DNA of 64,000 nt from Macrosoma leucophasiata (taxonomy: Eukaryota; Arthropoda; Insecta; Lepidoptera; Hedylidae): contig JAWQUS010000003.1 in the NCBI GenBank assembly GCA_036365455.1, positions 1,136,001 through 1,200,000 of the forward strand. The letters run 5' to 3'. The stretch's first letter is position 1, and each line of letters opens with the position of its first letter. A model generated the notes under the pieces. The model had not been told where the DNA came from and searched no databases. It was given only the letters and a program-made list of their open reading frames with translations. The position numbers and the translations under genes were made by a program. Below are positions 31,728 to 41,974 of the stretch, one piece after another.

Positions 31728-32315
31728 TCAACACATTATTATGTATGGTTAAAATATTGATTTCTATGTTCAGGAGCATTATCAAAAATATTCAAAAGCA
31801 GTTGTGTCATTCTTGGCCCGCTCATTGCATACAATATGTTGAAACAAAGCTAGAAGCTTCAAGAGTTGAGACGAAAATTAAATTTGTTTGAGTATGTGTC
31901 ACCAAAGATACATTTGTTTAGTGTTAAATAAAATAAATAATGGTCCAAAAATACTTAATAATAAAAATAGGTATCAACAAAATGTTCCATACCCTCTTTT
32001 ACATCGATATACCTATTGCCCATGCCTAGCCATCCCGCAACGAGATCGCGGTGAAGTTTAAACTTTACATAGACCGATTCTGTATGATACGAATAGTGTT
32101 GTCTATGTATAGCCAGTGCATCGATGAATGCAGACTACGTTTGCGGTATTTCAGTCTATTGTTTGTAAAAGTAACACGTTCGCGGCATCAGTCGTTGACT
32201 TAATAAATAAAAAGTAGAAGTTATTTTTGTTGGAGAAATAAATTGATTTCGCTGCAGTTGTATCTTGAAACTATATTGCTCTTATAGATCATGATGTGTG
32301 AGGAAAGATACGAAA
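31728..32315. other. unassigned stretch
   Basis: No repeat or coding segment recognised. Confidence 0.4.
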
Positions 32316-32760
32316 CAAAACAATCATGAGTCTATTTGAGATTCTTTTTGATCATCAAAATACATGCTTATCCATACAAATAAATAAAATTGGAGTGTCT
32401 GTTTGTAATATAAAAATAAACGCTTTTTACTAAATGCATATGTATGTATGTATACACAACACACCACATATACCAAAACAACATTTTTTACGATTTTTGT
32501 CTATCTGTCCGTCTGTTTGTTCCCGCTAATCTCGGGAACGGCTAAACCGATTTTGACGGGACTTTCACTGGCATATAGCTTATGTAATAAGGAGTTACTT
32601 TTATACTAGCTGCGCCCACGACTTCGTCCGGGTAGATACTGAACAATCATAAATTCTCACGTGGGCGAAGTCGTGGGCACCGCTTGTAAAATATATGAAT
32701 GAATCAAAACAATCATGAGTCTATTTGAGATTCTTTTTGATCATTAAAATACATACTTAT
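32316..32760. repeat. 56-bp direct repeat flanking a family I fold-back
   Basis: CAAAACAATCATGAGTC...ACTTAT-type segments at 32316-32371 and 32705-32760 differ at only two positions. Between them lie TGGAGTGTCTGTTTGTAAT, GGGAACGGCTAAACCG, and a family I motif in both orientations (GCCCACGACTTCGTCC at about 32611 and GGGCGAAGTCGTGGGC at about 32663). The flanking repeat is far longer than any usual target duplication. Confidence 0.75.
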
Positions 32761-32830
32761 TTTCTATAAAAACAACTAAACAGATATAAATAACAATCTA
32801 AACCAAGTTAATACATCAATTTGAACTTCA

Positions 32831-32940
32831 TTATCATCATCATCATCACTCCAGCTGAAAGACGTCCACTGCTGGACAAAGCCTTCTTCAAAGACAGCAA
32901 CAGGCGGACAGCAGTGTTGGTGAGTCATTAGGGGAGATTT
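32831..32940 (+). repeat. family K repeat fragment
   Basis: CATCATCATCATCACTCC, then AAAGACGTCCACTGCTGGAC. The same GACG(T/C)CCACTGCTGGACAAA word follows a CATCAT or CCACCA run at 56.0 and 62.9 kb. It is a common lepidopteran interspersed repeat, probably the end of a LINE. Confidence 0.55.
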
Positions 32941-33060
32941 TGAATTAAATTGATAAAAATTGAAGTGCTAACAGCGAAAGTCACTTTTTAACCGTTTTGA
33001 GCTATGAATGTCATTGGAGTGAGTGATTAATATAGTGGCGGTAGTGGTAGGGGTAGGTGT

Positions 33061-33363
33061 TACTGGTGGTAGAGCTCCAGCGACGGAGCTCGCGGTCTCA
33101 GGCACCTCCGTATTACTTTTTTTTTATGTTATGGAAGTGGCAAACAGGCCTGCAGTTCACATTGATGTAAAGTGACGACTGCAGCCTATAGACCCACCCA
33201 CACAAAGACCAGAGGTCAAAATACAGATGCGTTACCACTCCTGAGGCCTAAGGTGTTATGCCTCTGTGCCGGAAATTACAGGGCTTTACATTACCACCTG
33301 ACCGAAACACGATTTTTTTTTAATGGTTGGTGCCTACCCGCGAGCTCCGTCACTGGAGCTCTA
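33061..33363 (-). mobile_element. family A compound: plus head plus inverted near-full copy
   Basis: A 53-bp plus-strand head (ACTGGTGGTAGAGCTCCAGC to CACCTCCGTATTAC) is joined directly to the poly(T) side of a minus-strand copy (33115-33363). The inverted copy has a T-run replacing part of its middle (CACGATTTTTTTTTAATGG). Confidence 0.8.
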
Positions 33364-33734
33364 TCTACATTATCTACTTGTCGATACATCAGCTACTTTG
33401 GCAACTTTTTGTTTAGATGTCTATGCATATCTGTGCTAAGTATCCAATTGCCCTCAATATACACTGTAAATATTTTTTTTTGGCGCAACATTTACACCTA
33501 CAGCAAAATAAAAACCTGCAATTTACGTAACTATTTCCGACATGTCTCACGTCGGATAAACAAAACACATTTCTACAGAAACCGACGAACAGCCATGTTA
33601 CCTATAACATAACTCCAGAATTAACTAAGAATGCCAAGCAAAACCTCTGAGGTTCTCCGAAAATCCTGCCATTTTAGCATTTACATGCGACGAATTTAAT
33701 AAAGCAAACTTGTTTTCGTGCAGTTTTTTCCCTT

Positions 33735-33810
33735 TGAAAGCGCGGACATGGAACCCGCTACCCCGACATACAGGTTCGTGCGCCTAATCACTCCGCTTGA
33801 ACCACCCCTA
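33735..33810 (-). mobile_element. tRNA-like sequence, probable SINE head
   Basis: On the minus strand: GTGGTTCAAGCGGAGTGATTAGG and AGCGGGTTCCATGTCCGCGC, the latter a T arm with paired GCGGG/CCGC and a B-box-like GGTTCCATGTCC. The acceptor stem is not convincing and there is an extra variable segment, so I prefer a decayed SINE to a tRNA gene. Confidence 0.4.
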
Positions 33811-34063
33811 CCAGTTTCGGGAATCTCGCTTGCAAAAGCTGCTTGTTTTATTTTCGTTAATTAACTTACCATGTGGTACTAGATTTTTGCTAAGATTATA
33901 CTAATGCTGCAATCAAATTTTAATAAGTTTTTATTACTTTATTTTTGTAACTGACGGTGTCAGATATGACATCCTTCAGACCTACAAAAATATGACAATA
34001 GATTTCTTATTGTCTTGGACCCTATAGGGTCCAGCTCAGGGTGCTGCTTCAAGGGTTAATATA

Positions 34064-34322
34064 TTTTTGTGGTGTTATTGGTCGCAAACCATGCAGTTCA
34101 CATGAATGGTGAGTGAATACTGCAGCTTATAGGCGTCTACATAAAACCTGAAGTATAAGTGCTGGTGCGTTATTTATTATACAACTTATACCACACTTGA
34201 GACATAAGTTGTTTTACCTCTGTCACTCATGAGACAATTACTCGAATTATCATCGAACAGGAACACGTTACTCCGGAACATTATCATTAAGCGATAGATT
34301 ACGTAATGTCACCACATTGTGG
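34064..34322 (-). mobile_element. family A, very diverged copy
   Basis: AAACCATGCAGTTCACATG, ATACTGCAGCTTATAGG, TTTTACCTCTGTCA and CATTAAGCGATAGATTACG keep the family order. Confidence 0.6.
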
Positions 34323-34488
34323 CTAAACCATCCATTTTCGACACTCAAACTTTCACACTAAGTAAAAATATTTATTATAGGTAGGTATTAGTTGCTTTAT
34401 TTGCTTATCACAAAATCGAAATATAATGGATTTCCGGATGAATTATTATTATATAACTTTTAAAACACTCGAGTTTAACACTCATTTT

Positions 34489-34802
34489 ACTAATTTTACG
34501 AACCGGGTCGTGACGCGATAAAAATTGTCTCCGACCTGGACACCGGTCATAAACAATTTAGTATCGCGCGATGTAACATCGGACCTATCGTCGGATACAG
34601 TGAGCGTTGTGTGCCGGCCTCCACAATAATCACGCAACTTGTAGGTAGAAGAACATCAAGCCACCCGCAATTTGACATTTTGCTGTTACAACAGTCGGTC
34701 CGCGACCACGGCTTGTGCAACCGAGTCGAAACGTCGGAATAAAGGTAAAAAGGGTTTTACCCAATATCTATATCGCGTCACGACCCGGTTCGTAAAATTA
34801 GT
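34489..34802 (+). mobile_element. miniature Penelope-like end with 32-bp terminal inverted repeats
   Basis: ACTAATTTTACGAACCGGG...GATA at 34489-34520 is the exact complement of 34771-34802. Inside, close to the right arm, lie GCGACCACGGCTTG and GAGTCGAAACGTCGG (about 34689-34736), the same ordered pair as in the intact Penelope-like pseudo-LTR. The arms correspond in position to the tail downstream of the motif, copied inverted at the other end. There is no coding capacity. Confidence 0.6.
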
Positions 34803-34979
34803 AAGATGCATTATCATTATATTTGATTACACTTTACGTACGTTCCGATCATACCAGGCTCAGTGTAATTAGTTAATGCCCGTATCTGATTTCATATCAG
34901 GAAACGAATGCATATTGAATTACCACAGTAATGTGATATATTAATATGTTTGTCGATTATTTTGGGGAGATATGAATAA

Positions 34980-35345
34980 TAAATAATAATAATGGCAACC
35001 CATTATACGTTCCACTGCTGGGCACGAGTCTCTCCCTTTTTTGGGGGGAGGCCTGGAGCTTACTCCACCACGCTGCTCCAATGCGGATTGGTGGAGGTGG
35101 GTGGGTTAGTGGCCAACCCACTGTCGGATGTTTTCAAACCGCCCATAAGGCCTCCGACAAGGTTTAACGACTGCTATCCATTGATAGCAACCGGGACCGA
35201 CGGCTTAACGTGCCCTCCGAAGCACGGAAACGCGCATTTAATTTGCCACTAGCGGTCACCCATCACACAACCCGACCGCGCCCGTAGTGCTTAACCGAGC
35301 AGATCGCTTACGATCTACACCAGCCGCTGGGCCATGCGCGCTTCA
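34980..35345 (-). mobile_element. family D 5S-rRNA-derived SINE, full length
   Basis: On the minus strand: GCGCATGGCCCAGCGGCTGG, GATCGTAAGCGATCTGC, GGTTAAGCACTACGGGC, GTGATGGGTGACCGCTAG, CCGTGCTTCGGAGGGC, body and an ATTATTATT end. This is the best-preserved 5S-like head in the window. Confidence 0.88.
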
Positions 35346-36417
35346 GATATGAAAGATCGCTTGAGATATGAATGTATGATGCTAAATGTAACATATAATT
35401 ATAAAGATATTAGGGTCGAAAACTGAGGCAATATAAATTTTGCTTTTAAGAAAACCCTACCTACGTTACCTTTTACAACATAATAAAAATATTTTAGAGA
35501 CTTACAAACTTAAAACATGACTCTTCGGACATAACCATTTAGCGGTAGGAAGGTAGGCTAGAGATAGCGGTGATGCTACGGTCGGTATAGTAAAAAAAAT
35601 ATATAAAGAAAAACACTTCCCTCATATTCTAGTATTGTAGTTAAAAAAAAAACGTAACTTCACGCCTGTAAGTAGACGTAGTGCTTGCTTGCTTTGTAGT
35701 TATCTTAAGTTTAAACCAGTTGCATTATCCATCGGGGTTACAATTTATTCTGAACTGCAAATAAGGCCACAGTTATGTATAATCCGACATGCGATGATGA
35801 CATTAAAGAAAACAGTTAAAAACTCCATTAAATATTTAATTACATAATCCATTCCAGTCATTAAACAATCAGGATGCTACACTCATTGTAGCCTTAGCAG
35901 TATACAAATTAACTGTAGCCTTAAGAGTTAACATAATTCAAAATCCTTGTATGTTTTATTCAAGTTTAAATCACTAACAGCTATTTTGTACTTCACGTAG
36001 CCCATAATACCGAACAACTGTCCCCAATAAAGGACCCATCCGGACCTAACCACGTAGAAATTCGCACTAAATCTCTCTTCTCTGGATTAGTGAAATCCAG
36101 TTGCAAATTATACACATGGCAATTAAGCAGAATCCTAGACTCGTCTATTCTAGGTCTAAACTGCCGCAAACCGAGTTTGTTAGGTAATCTAGTTGGCAAG
36201 TAGTATAATTAGAGTTTTCGTGTTTATGCAATAAATAAAGAATGATAGATGTTTATAGATTAAATGACGATTGCAGATAACGAATGTATAATAAAAACTA
36301 AGCTATTTTTTTAAAGTAAAATATGCAACAATTAAACGTGCTAACAAATACTTACGATTCTTAGTTAGGTGCGTTTTTCGCGTCCCATGTGCAACAATAC
36401 TGTTAGTTTCAAGTTTT
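35346..36417. other. unassigned stretch with small repeat traces
   Basis: A family A trace lies at 35532-35590 (ATTTAGCGGTAGG, AGCGGTGATGC) and a family C end at 35651-35671 (GTAACTTCACGCCTGTAA). A minus-strand frame at 35993-36199 has no domain I can name. Confidence 0.45.
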
Positions 36418-36640
36418 ACTAGTGGTAGAGCTCCAGTGACGGAGCTCGCGGGCGTAGGCACCACCGCGTTACCAAATATACTTGCCGCTAAATGGTAGTG
36501 TTCAGCACTATCGTGTTCCGGTCAGGTAGTAATGTACGGCCCTGTAATTTCCGGCACGGAGGCGTAACACCTTAGGCCTCAGGAATGGTGCCGCATCTGC
36601 ATTTTGACCTCTGGTCTTTGTGTGTGGGTCTATAGGCTGC
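36418..36640 (+). mobile_element. family A SINE-like element lacking its 3' end
   Basis: ACTAGTGGTAGAGCTCCAG to GGTCTATAGGCTGC; the last 60 bp and poly(A) are missing. Confidence 0.85.
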
Positions 36641-36756
36641 TTATAGTTCGCTGACAGTTGTGTAGTCTATCAATTTAAATATTGAAACCCGATCTTAATG
36701 TTTTCATTGTTTTGTTTTATGTTGCCATGACGATTTGACTGTCAATGTAAGCCCAT

Positions 36757-36925
36757 AGCTTAGGCAACACGGAGGGGAGTAGCCATATGCAGGCTTTCCC
36801 CTCTGTCAAAGTACAAAGGCAAGTGATACTATGCCTGTCGCCAAGATGTTTAAATGTGTGCGTGAAATTGTTTATGTATTTTGTTCAAGTCAAGGTGCGT
36901 TTCTACTTTGCAATCACAATATTTA
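36757..36925 (+). mobile_element. family F MITE fragment
   Basis: GGCAACACGGAGGGGAGTAGCC, AGGCTTTCCCCTCTGTC, GATGTTTAAATGTGTGCG and TTTTGTTCAAGTCAAGG. The right half is absent. Confidence 0.75.
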
Positions 36926-37223
36926 TATATTCTTTTTATGCACAGAGATGGCACATAAAGGAGGAATTTGTTTTTTTTCATTAATGCCTCTAGGCATTTT
37001 CTCCCGGGGAACCTTTGGGTTATGAAGAGAGCGACGATTTAGGTACAATATCACATACCATCTACAGCCTGACTCAGTTGTCGTAGCCTCACCTCAATCT
37101 CTCATCTCACCAAATCTCAAGTCTACCACTAGTGGTCCACAAACCCACTGGGGCAGTTGAATAAAAGATGAATTTTCCCTTTCCCGAAAAACTCCGGTAA
37201 AAGTTAAGCGTACCTTTAAAAGT

Positions 37224-37680
37224 ACATAGGGGAGATCAAATTAGTCAAGCCGGGGATAAACCGGGACTTCCCCTCGTCTCTCGACTTGTCAGCGACTGGA
37301 CCCAACTATTTACATATGAAAAGACGACGGATTGCCAACCCACAGCTAGGGATGTGAACGTCGCGAAAGTAAACTTCATGTATAGATAAATTTACTTTTA
37401 ACAAGTTCTTATTAAATGTAATATTGTATGATATTTTATAAAAAATATAAATTGCGTTGTACCTAGATAAAGCTTGCTCAAGGATTTTTACTCTAGATTA
37501 TCTTGACACTTTTAACATAGTACCTATCTGAAGAGGGGGAAACATAAGTCCAGCCGGGAATTGAGACTTTCCCTCGTCTCTCCACTTATTTACTGGACCC
37601 AATTACTTAAATATGAAAATGCGACGGATTGCTGAGCCACGTTCAGAGATGGAAACGTCGTAAAAATAAAAATAGGTGTA
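37224..37680 (+). repeat. direct repeat pair, about 150 bp each, 310 bp apart
   Basis: 37224-37382 and 37534-37680 share TCCCTCGTCTCTC-like, CTGGACCCAA, AAATATGAAAA-like, GCGACGGATTGC and GGGATGTGAACGTCG-like words in the same order. The family is not recognised. Confidence 0.6.
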
Positions 37681-38588
37681 TCGATACATCGTAATTACAG
37701 AAAAAGACTGCCGTGGTTTAATTGTCGTATTGAATGTTTGATCTATCAATAACTAAACAACACATATTTATTGTATAAAAAGATCGTAGTAGAAGATTGA
37801 TTTGGCTTATGGCGTAGAGACGAGACGACCGTACCGCCCGCAACTCTTCCGCTAGTGCAGTCAGTCAATCGAACAATGGCAGTCAGACAATTCTAATACG
37901 CGGTAGTAAATATGCATGCATGGGATGAGCAGCAGTGTACCGCGATTAAAATGCCACTACTGCGATCGCCAATTCGCATGCCTTAATTAGGAAGGTACAA
38001 GAATAGCCTTTCAGTCGAAGAGGTGTGCTAGAATGTTTAGACATCAACGTCATCAATCAATCATGATGACATTGATGTCTAAACATTCTAGTATAGACTT
38101 CCACAGAGTGACATCCCTGGTCAGTCTTAAGATATCTGTTAAAATTATTTGTTACTAGCTACATTATGAAAATTATGTGTATAAAGTATATATTGTACGG
38201 TAAAATTATGTTCTAATAATAAACTAATTTAGCTTGCTTTTGAAAATATCAACTATAAAAAATATAGTTTAGAATAACAAACATAAACACGTCGACAAAT
38301 CGCATGTTTTGTAAATTTATCGATAAATTGTTTCCATCCCTATCCACGGCGGTTTTAGGTTTCTAGTCACTTGCGGTTCGAATAGTGATTTACGTACAGG
38401 CCTATTGATGGGGTTATTGTTGAAATATTTGGGAGCATTCCGTTTTAGGGTACATTGCATCGACGAGGAATCTGGTCTTATATCTATCCCTACTCATATC
38501 AATCACATGCATTGGAATAAGAGGATTCAAAATATTTTACGTAAAACTTCACGATTGTATACCGTATTATATATTGTATATTGTATAT
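37681..38588. other. unassigned stretch with one strong hairpin
   Basis: The palindrome at 38029-38091 has its own entry. Nothing else recognised. Confidence 0.4.
38029..38091. repeat. near-perfect hairpin, arms of about 28 bp
   Basis: CTAGAATGTTTAGACATCAA and TCATCA pair with TGATGACATTGATGTC and TAAACATTCTAG around ATCAATCA, with a 1-2 base irregularity. The compact size resembles a microRNA-type stem or a minimal MITE. Confidence 0.8.
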
Positions 38589-38890
38589 CCTACCCCGAGT
38601 GAGCAGAGGTAAACGAATGCTTTCAAAAACACTTGCAAGCACCAATGATTCGTCAGTTAGATTTTGTCCCACGAGCAATGTATGTCCCTGATCGTCTGGT
38701 GAGGCAGCATCGGCGACGGTTGTTCGAACTGCCCCCGGCGCACACGCGGGCGGCCCGCTCTGCGTCGACATACCAAGCTCTGAGTCTGCTCAACGCTCTG
38801 GTTGCCCAGAATCCGGATATCGATTTGTTTAACATTAGTGTAAGGGATTTCTTGAGTAAATGTGTAATGTTTTTAATGTATTTGTAATTA
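38589..38890 (+). pseudogene. probable LINE ORF2 C-terminal fragment
   Basis: The plus-strand frame ending at 38887 reads RRRLFELPPAHTRAARSAST, then YQALSLLNALVAQNPDIDLF and SVRDFLSKC before a stop. This resembles the C-terminal tail after the reverse transcriptase in some non-LTR retrotransposons, where the last part of the polyprotein carries a PPARTN-like motif. It is followed by a 3' UTR and AATAAATAAATAA (38980-39010). No catalytic motif is present. The start of the segment is confused with a family C-like trace (38589-38690). Confidence 0.5.
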
Positions 38891-38976
38891 GTGTATGTAC
38901 GTCATGTTAACTTTAAATGTATGTACTGTAATTTATCTTGTGTGCGTTTTGGCTAAGCTGTAAGTACAAAAGAACC

Positions 38977-39013
38977 TGTTATAAATAAATAAATAAATAA
39001 AATAAATAAATAA
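38977..39013. repeat. AAAT microsatellite
   Basis: About eight AAAT/AATA units, probably the grown poly(A) end of the preceding retroelement. Confidence 0.8.
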
Positions 39014-39085
39014 TATCTCAAGACACGTTACCAAATTTCGAGGTGGATAACATCCAAAACTAACAATAGGTACTTTTTAACCCAT

Positions 39086-39181
39086 AATTTACAAGGCAGC
39101 TAAAGAGTACTTTATAGGTACTCTTTAGCTGCCTTGTAAATTAAGAGAGAGATTAAAACTCAATAGTTTTAATCTTTCTCT
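39086..39181. repeat. two adjacent hairpins
   Basis: First: a perfect 25-bp arm pair (39086-39110 and 39118-39142, words ACAAGGCAGCTAAAGAGTAC) with a 7-base loop. Second: GAGATTAAAACT with AGTTTTAATCTTTCTC around CAAT (39146-39180). They lie side by side next to the broken edge of a mariner fragment. Confidence 0.9.
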
Positions 39182-39189
39182 TGCTGAAA

Positions 39190-39640
39190 GCTGTTTGCGA
39201 ATCAGTTACCGAGAAAAAATTGTACTGGTTACCAACTTTGAGCCGCGATAAAACTACCACCGCCAAAAATGCGACAAAACTGTTTTGTGATCAATTCTCA
39301 GTTCTTAAGCTACGTCGTAACTGATATGTCGATCTTGCTCCACTTTTTCAAAAATGGCATCCATTTTATCCATAATAGGGCGACCAGAGCGAGGTGCATC
39401 TTTGACATCAAAATTTCCGGATTGAAAACGCTTAAACCAAATTTGTGCTACTCTCACAGACACTGCACTAGGTCCATAAACATAGCAAATTTTTTTCGCG
39501 GCTTGCGTTGCATTTTTACCTTTTTTGTAGTAAAATTTTAAAATGTATCGAATTTCTTCATTAGATTCACTCATCTCGACAGTACGAAAAACAAATGAAA
39601 ATCACACATTTGCCTAATATGAATTTGGAATTATGTTCTT
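39190..39640 (-). pseudogene. mariner transposase, N-terminal fragment
   Basis: On the minus strand from 39574 the translation starts MSESNEEIRYILKFYYKKGK and continues NATQAAKKICYVYG, WFKRFQSGNFDVKDAPRSGRP, then ends after about 89 residues. This is the paired helix-turn-helix DNA-binding region of mariner transposases; the GRP motif links the two helix-turn-helix units. The catalytic DD34D domain is missing. It is not the missing half of the 26.5-kb copy as far as order and distance show, but it may be the same family. Confidence 0.88.
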
Positions 39641-39988
39641 TAAAATTTTAACTTTTTATCTATAATATTATATAATTATCTAGGTATGTATATAAAAATA
39701 CAAAGTTGATACCGTGATACGCATTATTTAGTTTTTTATTTATTTATTTTTTTTGTACTTTACACGTCGTATTTCTTTTTCATGAATATGTACTTTTTGT
39801 TCGGTCTCGGGTACCAACCTTTTTCCGTTATGTTTTTTTTTCTTTCAACTTTTTTAAGGGCATGTTTCAGGACTGCTTCAAATTGGGTAATTTCTTTTTT
39901 ACTTTCTTTCTTTCTATACCCTCCGCTTATGACGCACAACACTGCTGTGGGCGTCTTTGGGAAATCTTTGTTCTTTCGGCTGGAGTGA
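39641..39988. other. unassigned stretch
   Basis: T-rich and pyrimidine-rich; open frames here are low complexity (FFFL, KKKE) and not convincing. Confidence 0.4.
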
Positions 39989-40193
39989 TAAAATAAAATA
40001 CGCTTACACTTACAGCCGCACATTATACACCTGTGTCGTAGGTGCCGTTGTACACACACAACACATACACAAACACCCAGACCCGAAACAAATATCTGTA
40101 GGCCATACAAATAATTGTCCCGGTGCGGGTATCGAAACCGCGACCCTTCGAATCAAACGGTCGTCTCACACCGCTGGACTAACTGGGTCGACG
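39989..40193 (-). mobile_element. family B tRNA-derived SINE, full length
   Basis: CGACCCAGTTAGTCCAGCGG on the minus strand, GTCGCGGTTTCGATACCCGC (B box altered), then ACAATTATTTGTATGGCC and CGGCACCTACGACACAGG. Confidence 0.85.
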
Positions 40194-41405
40194 AGAACGT
40201 CCATGTTTTTGTGCTCTTCCGCCTATCAGAGGAATAACGATTAGGTATCATATCGCCTTCTCGAGTAATAACAACAGCCAGATTACCGCTACCGCTCTAC
40301 AAGCGGTAGAAAAGGACAAAAAACCAAAGACGTGAAGCAGGACATAAACGATTAAGTAAGGCGGTCGAGTCGCTGGTTTATTTCCGTCCGTCTGTACGTT
40401 TGGAAAGTATTGGATCAATTTGCTTCAGTTGTTCTATTGAATTATAGATGGTGTACAAAAAGTCGTTTCCGTGTACATCTTGAGAAGCTCAGTGAAGATC
40501 AACGTGATCAATAATTCGGAAGGTATCTTAGTGTTCTCTGCGTATTTATGAAGACGCCTTCAACCTTCGTGATTTGGTCGATTTATATTATAAGATTTAA
40601 AAAAGAAAAATATTTTGGAACTATGAAATAACATTTCTGAAGAGAACACTAAGTTCTAACTAAAAATTTTTTCCCATGATTATCGCGAAGGAAATATGAA
40701 CCAGAGACTAACATCTCTGGATGTATAAACTAGTGAAATGCTCCAGTAGACAAGACTAAGATGGGAAAACTATATTTGCCCATGCATTAATATATTTTTT
40801 TACGATCTTAAAAAATATTCTACAATTTTCATAAATTTTGTAGGTACCTTTATATTCTATTTGCATTTAACTTTCATATGAAATGAAAAAAGTAGTGTTT
40901 TTTTACTGAGTTAACATCTTTGTTATGCACATAGAAAGCCACAGGCAAAAGCTAGTGTTCAATAATATATACGACTCATCAAAGGAGTCGCGAGGAACAT
41001 TACGAATGCCTCAACATAGGCCAACCGTGATCGGAATTAAATGCCGAGCTAATGGTTCGTTAATATTGATTGAGTTCGGCCCGTTCCGAGTTAAGTTCCG
41101 ATCCTTAGCGTCGGGGTCCTTTAAAACTACTAAAGGATCGTTCTTCTTACTACGAGCGTTAACTTTCTTTAATAATTTGAAGCACTCACCCCGTAGGCCT
41201 CAGTGCCATACAAATCATAGGACAAAACGCACCTGTCGCTTGATAATGAACATAACTACTAAAGGATCGTTCTTCTTACTAGTTTTTTAATTTGACACAC
41301 AGTTGACATTTATAGACTGTATAATTGTTAAATTTGACTTATACAGAGTTATCTAATCACTACTACGGTGCAACCGAACCTAAATCTGTCATATTCAAAC
41401 CTACC
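40194..41405. other. unassigned stretch containing a 28-bp direct repeat
   Basis: AACTACTAAAGGATCGTTC plus TTCTTACTA occurs at 41125-41152 and again at 41254-41281. An open frame of 121 codons (40925-41290) spans both and is not recognised. AAAAGCTAGT near 40949 resembles a Helitron-type 3' end but has no partner. Confidence 0.4.
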
Positions 41406-41680
41406 TTTTTTATGTAACGAAAGTGGCAAACAAGCTTGCAGTTCACATTGATGTTAAGTGATGACTGCAGCCTATAGACCCACACACAAAGACCAGAGGT
41501 CAAAATGCAGATGCGGCAACATTTCTGAGGCCTAAGGTGTTATGCCTCAGTGCCGGAAAATTACAGGGCCGTACATTACTACTACGGTAGTGTTGAACAC
41601 TACCATTTAACGGCAAGTATATTAGGTAATGCGGTGGTGCCTACGCCCGCGAGCTCCGTCACTGGAGCTCTTCCACCAGT
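41406..41680 (-). mobile_element. family A SINE-like element, near full length
   Basis: Poly(T) side at 41406, head GAGCTCTTCCACCAGT at 41680. It lacks about 15 bp around the CACCTGACCGGAACACG word. Confidence 0.88.
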
Positions 41681-41774
41681 GTAAAGAAATATCTTTCTTC
41701 AAATATGATGGCTACTAAACCAGGCAGTTTTTTGTTTAATTGGATGTTATGCATTAACACATACGAGTTAAATA

Positions 41775-41885
41775 GTTTAAAAGAAAAAAAAAAGAAAGAA
41801 AAAATTGATTTCAGACGGGATTTCAACCCACGACCACTGGGATCACTCCAGTTGCTCTTTCAACTGAGCTACTGAAGACCACTCC
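41775..41885 (-). mobile_element. family E tRNA-derived SINE
   Basis: On the minus strand: CTTCAGTAGCTCAGTTGAAAG, GTGATCCCAGTGGTCG, TGGGTTGAAATCCCG (B box with changes), TCTGAAATCAA, then TTTTTTCTTTC. The word AGTAGCTCAGTTGAAAGAG is close to a true tRNA D arm. Confidence 0.7.
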
Positions 41886-41974
41886 TACACTACGCTGCCA
41901 TCGAATTTGTGTCGGTACACGTAAATACCGTTTCGGTTGATAAAGGATGAGGTTATTCAGTTAAAATCGCCTCA

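Noticed and set aside
33172..33612. A 146-codon plus-strand frame
   Set aside because: Its first third is antisense of a family A element and the rest shows no recognised domain.
35993..36199. A possible BEL/Pao-type polyprotein fragment on the minus strand
   Set aside because: A short run resembling a region before the integrase was considered, but no conserved residues could be aligned with confidence.
40925..41290. A 121-codon frame that might be a small gene
   Set aside because: Its peptide has no known domain and repeats the word TTKGSFFLL only because of the 28-bp DNA duplication.
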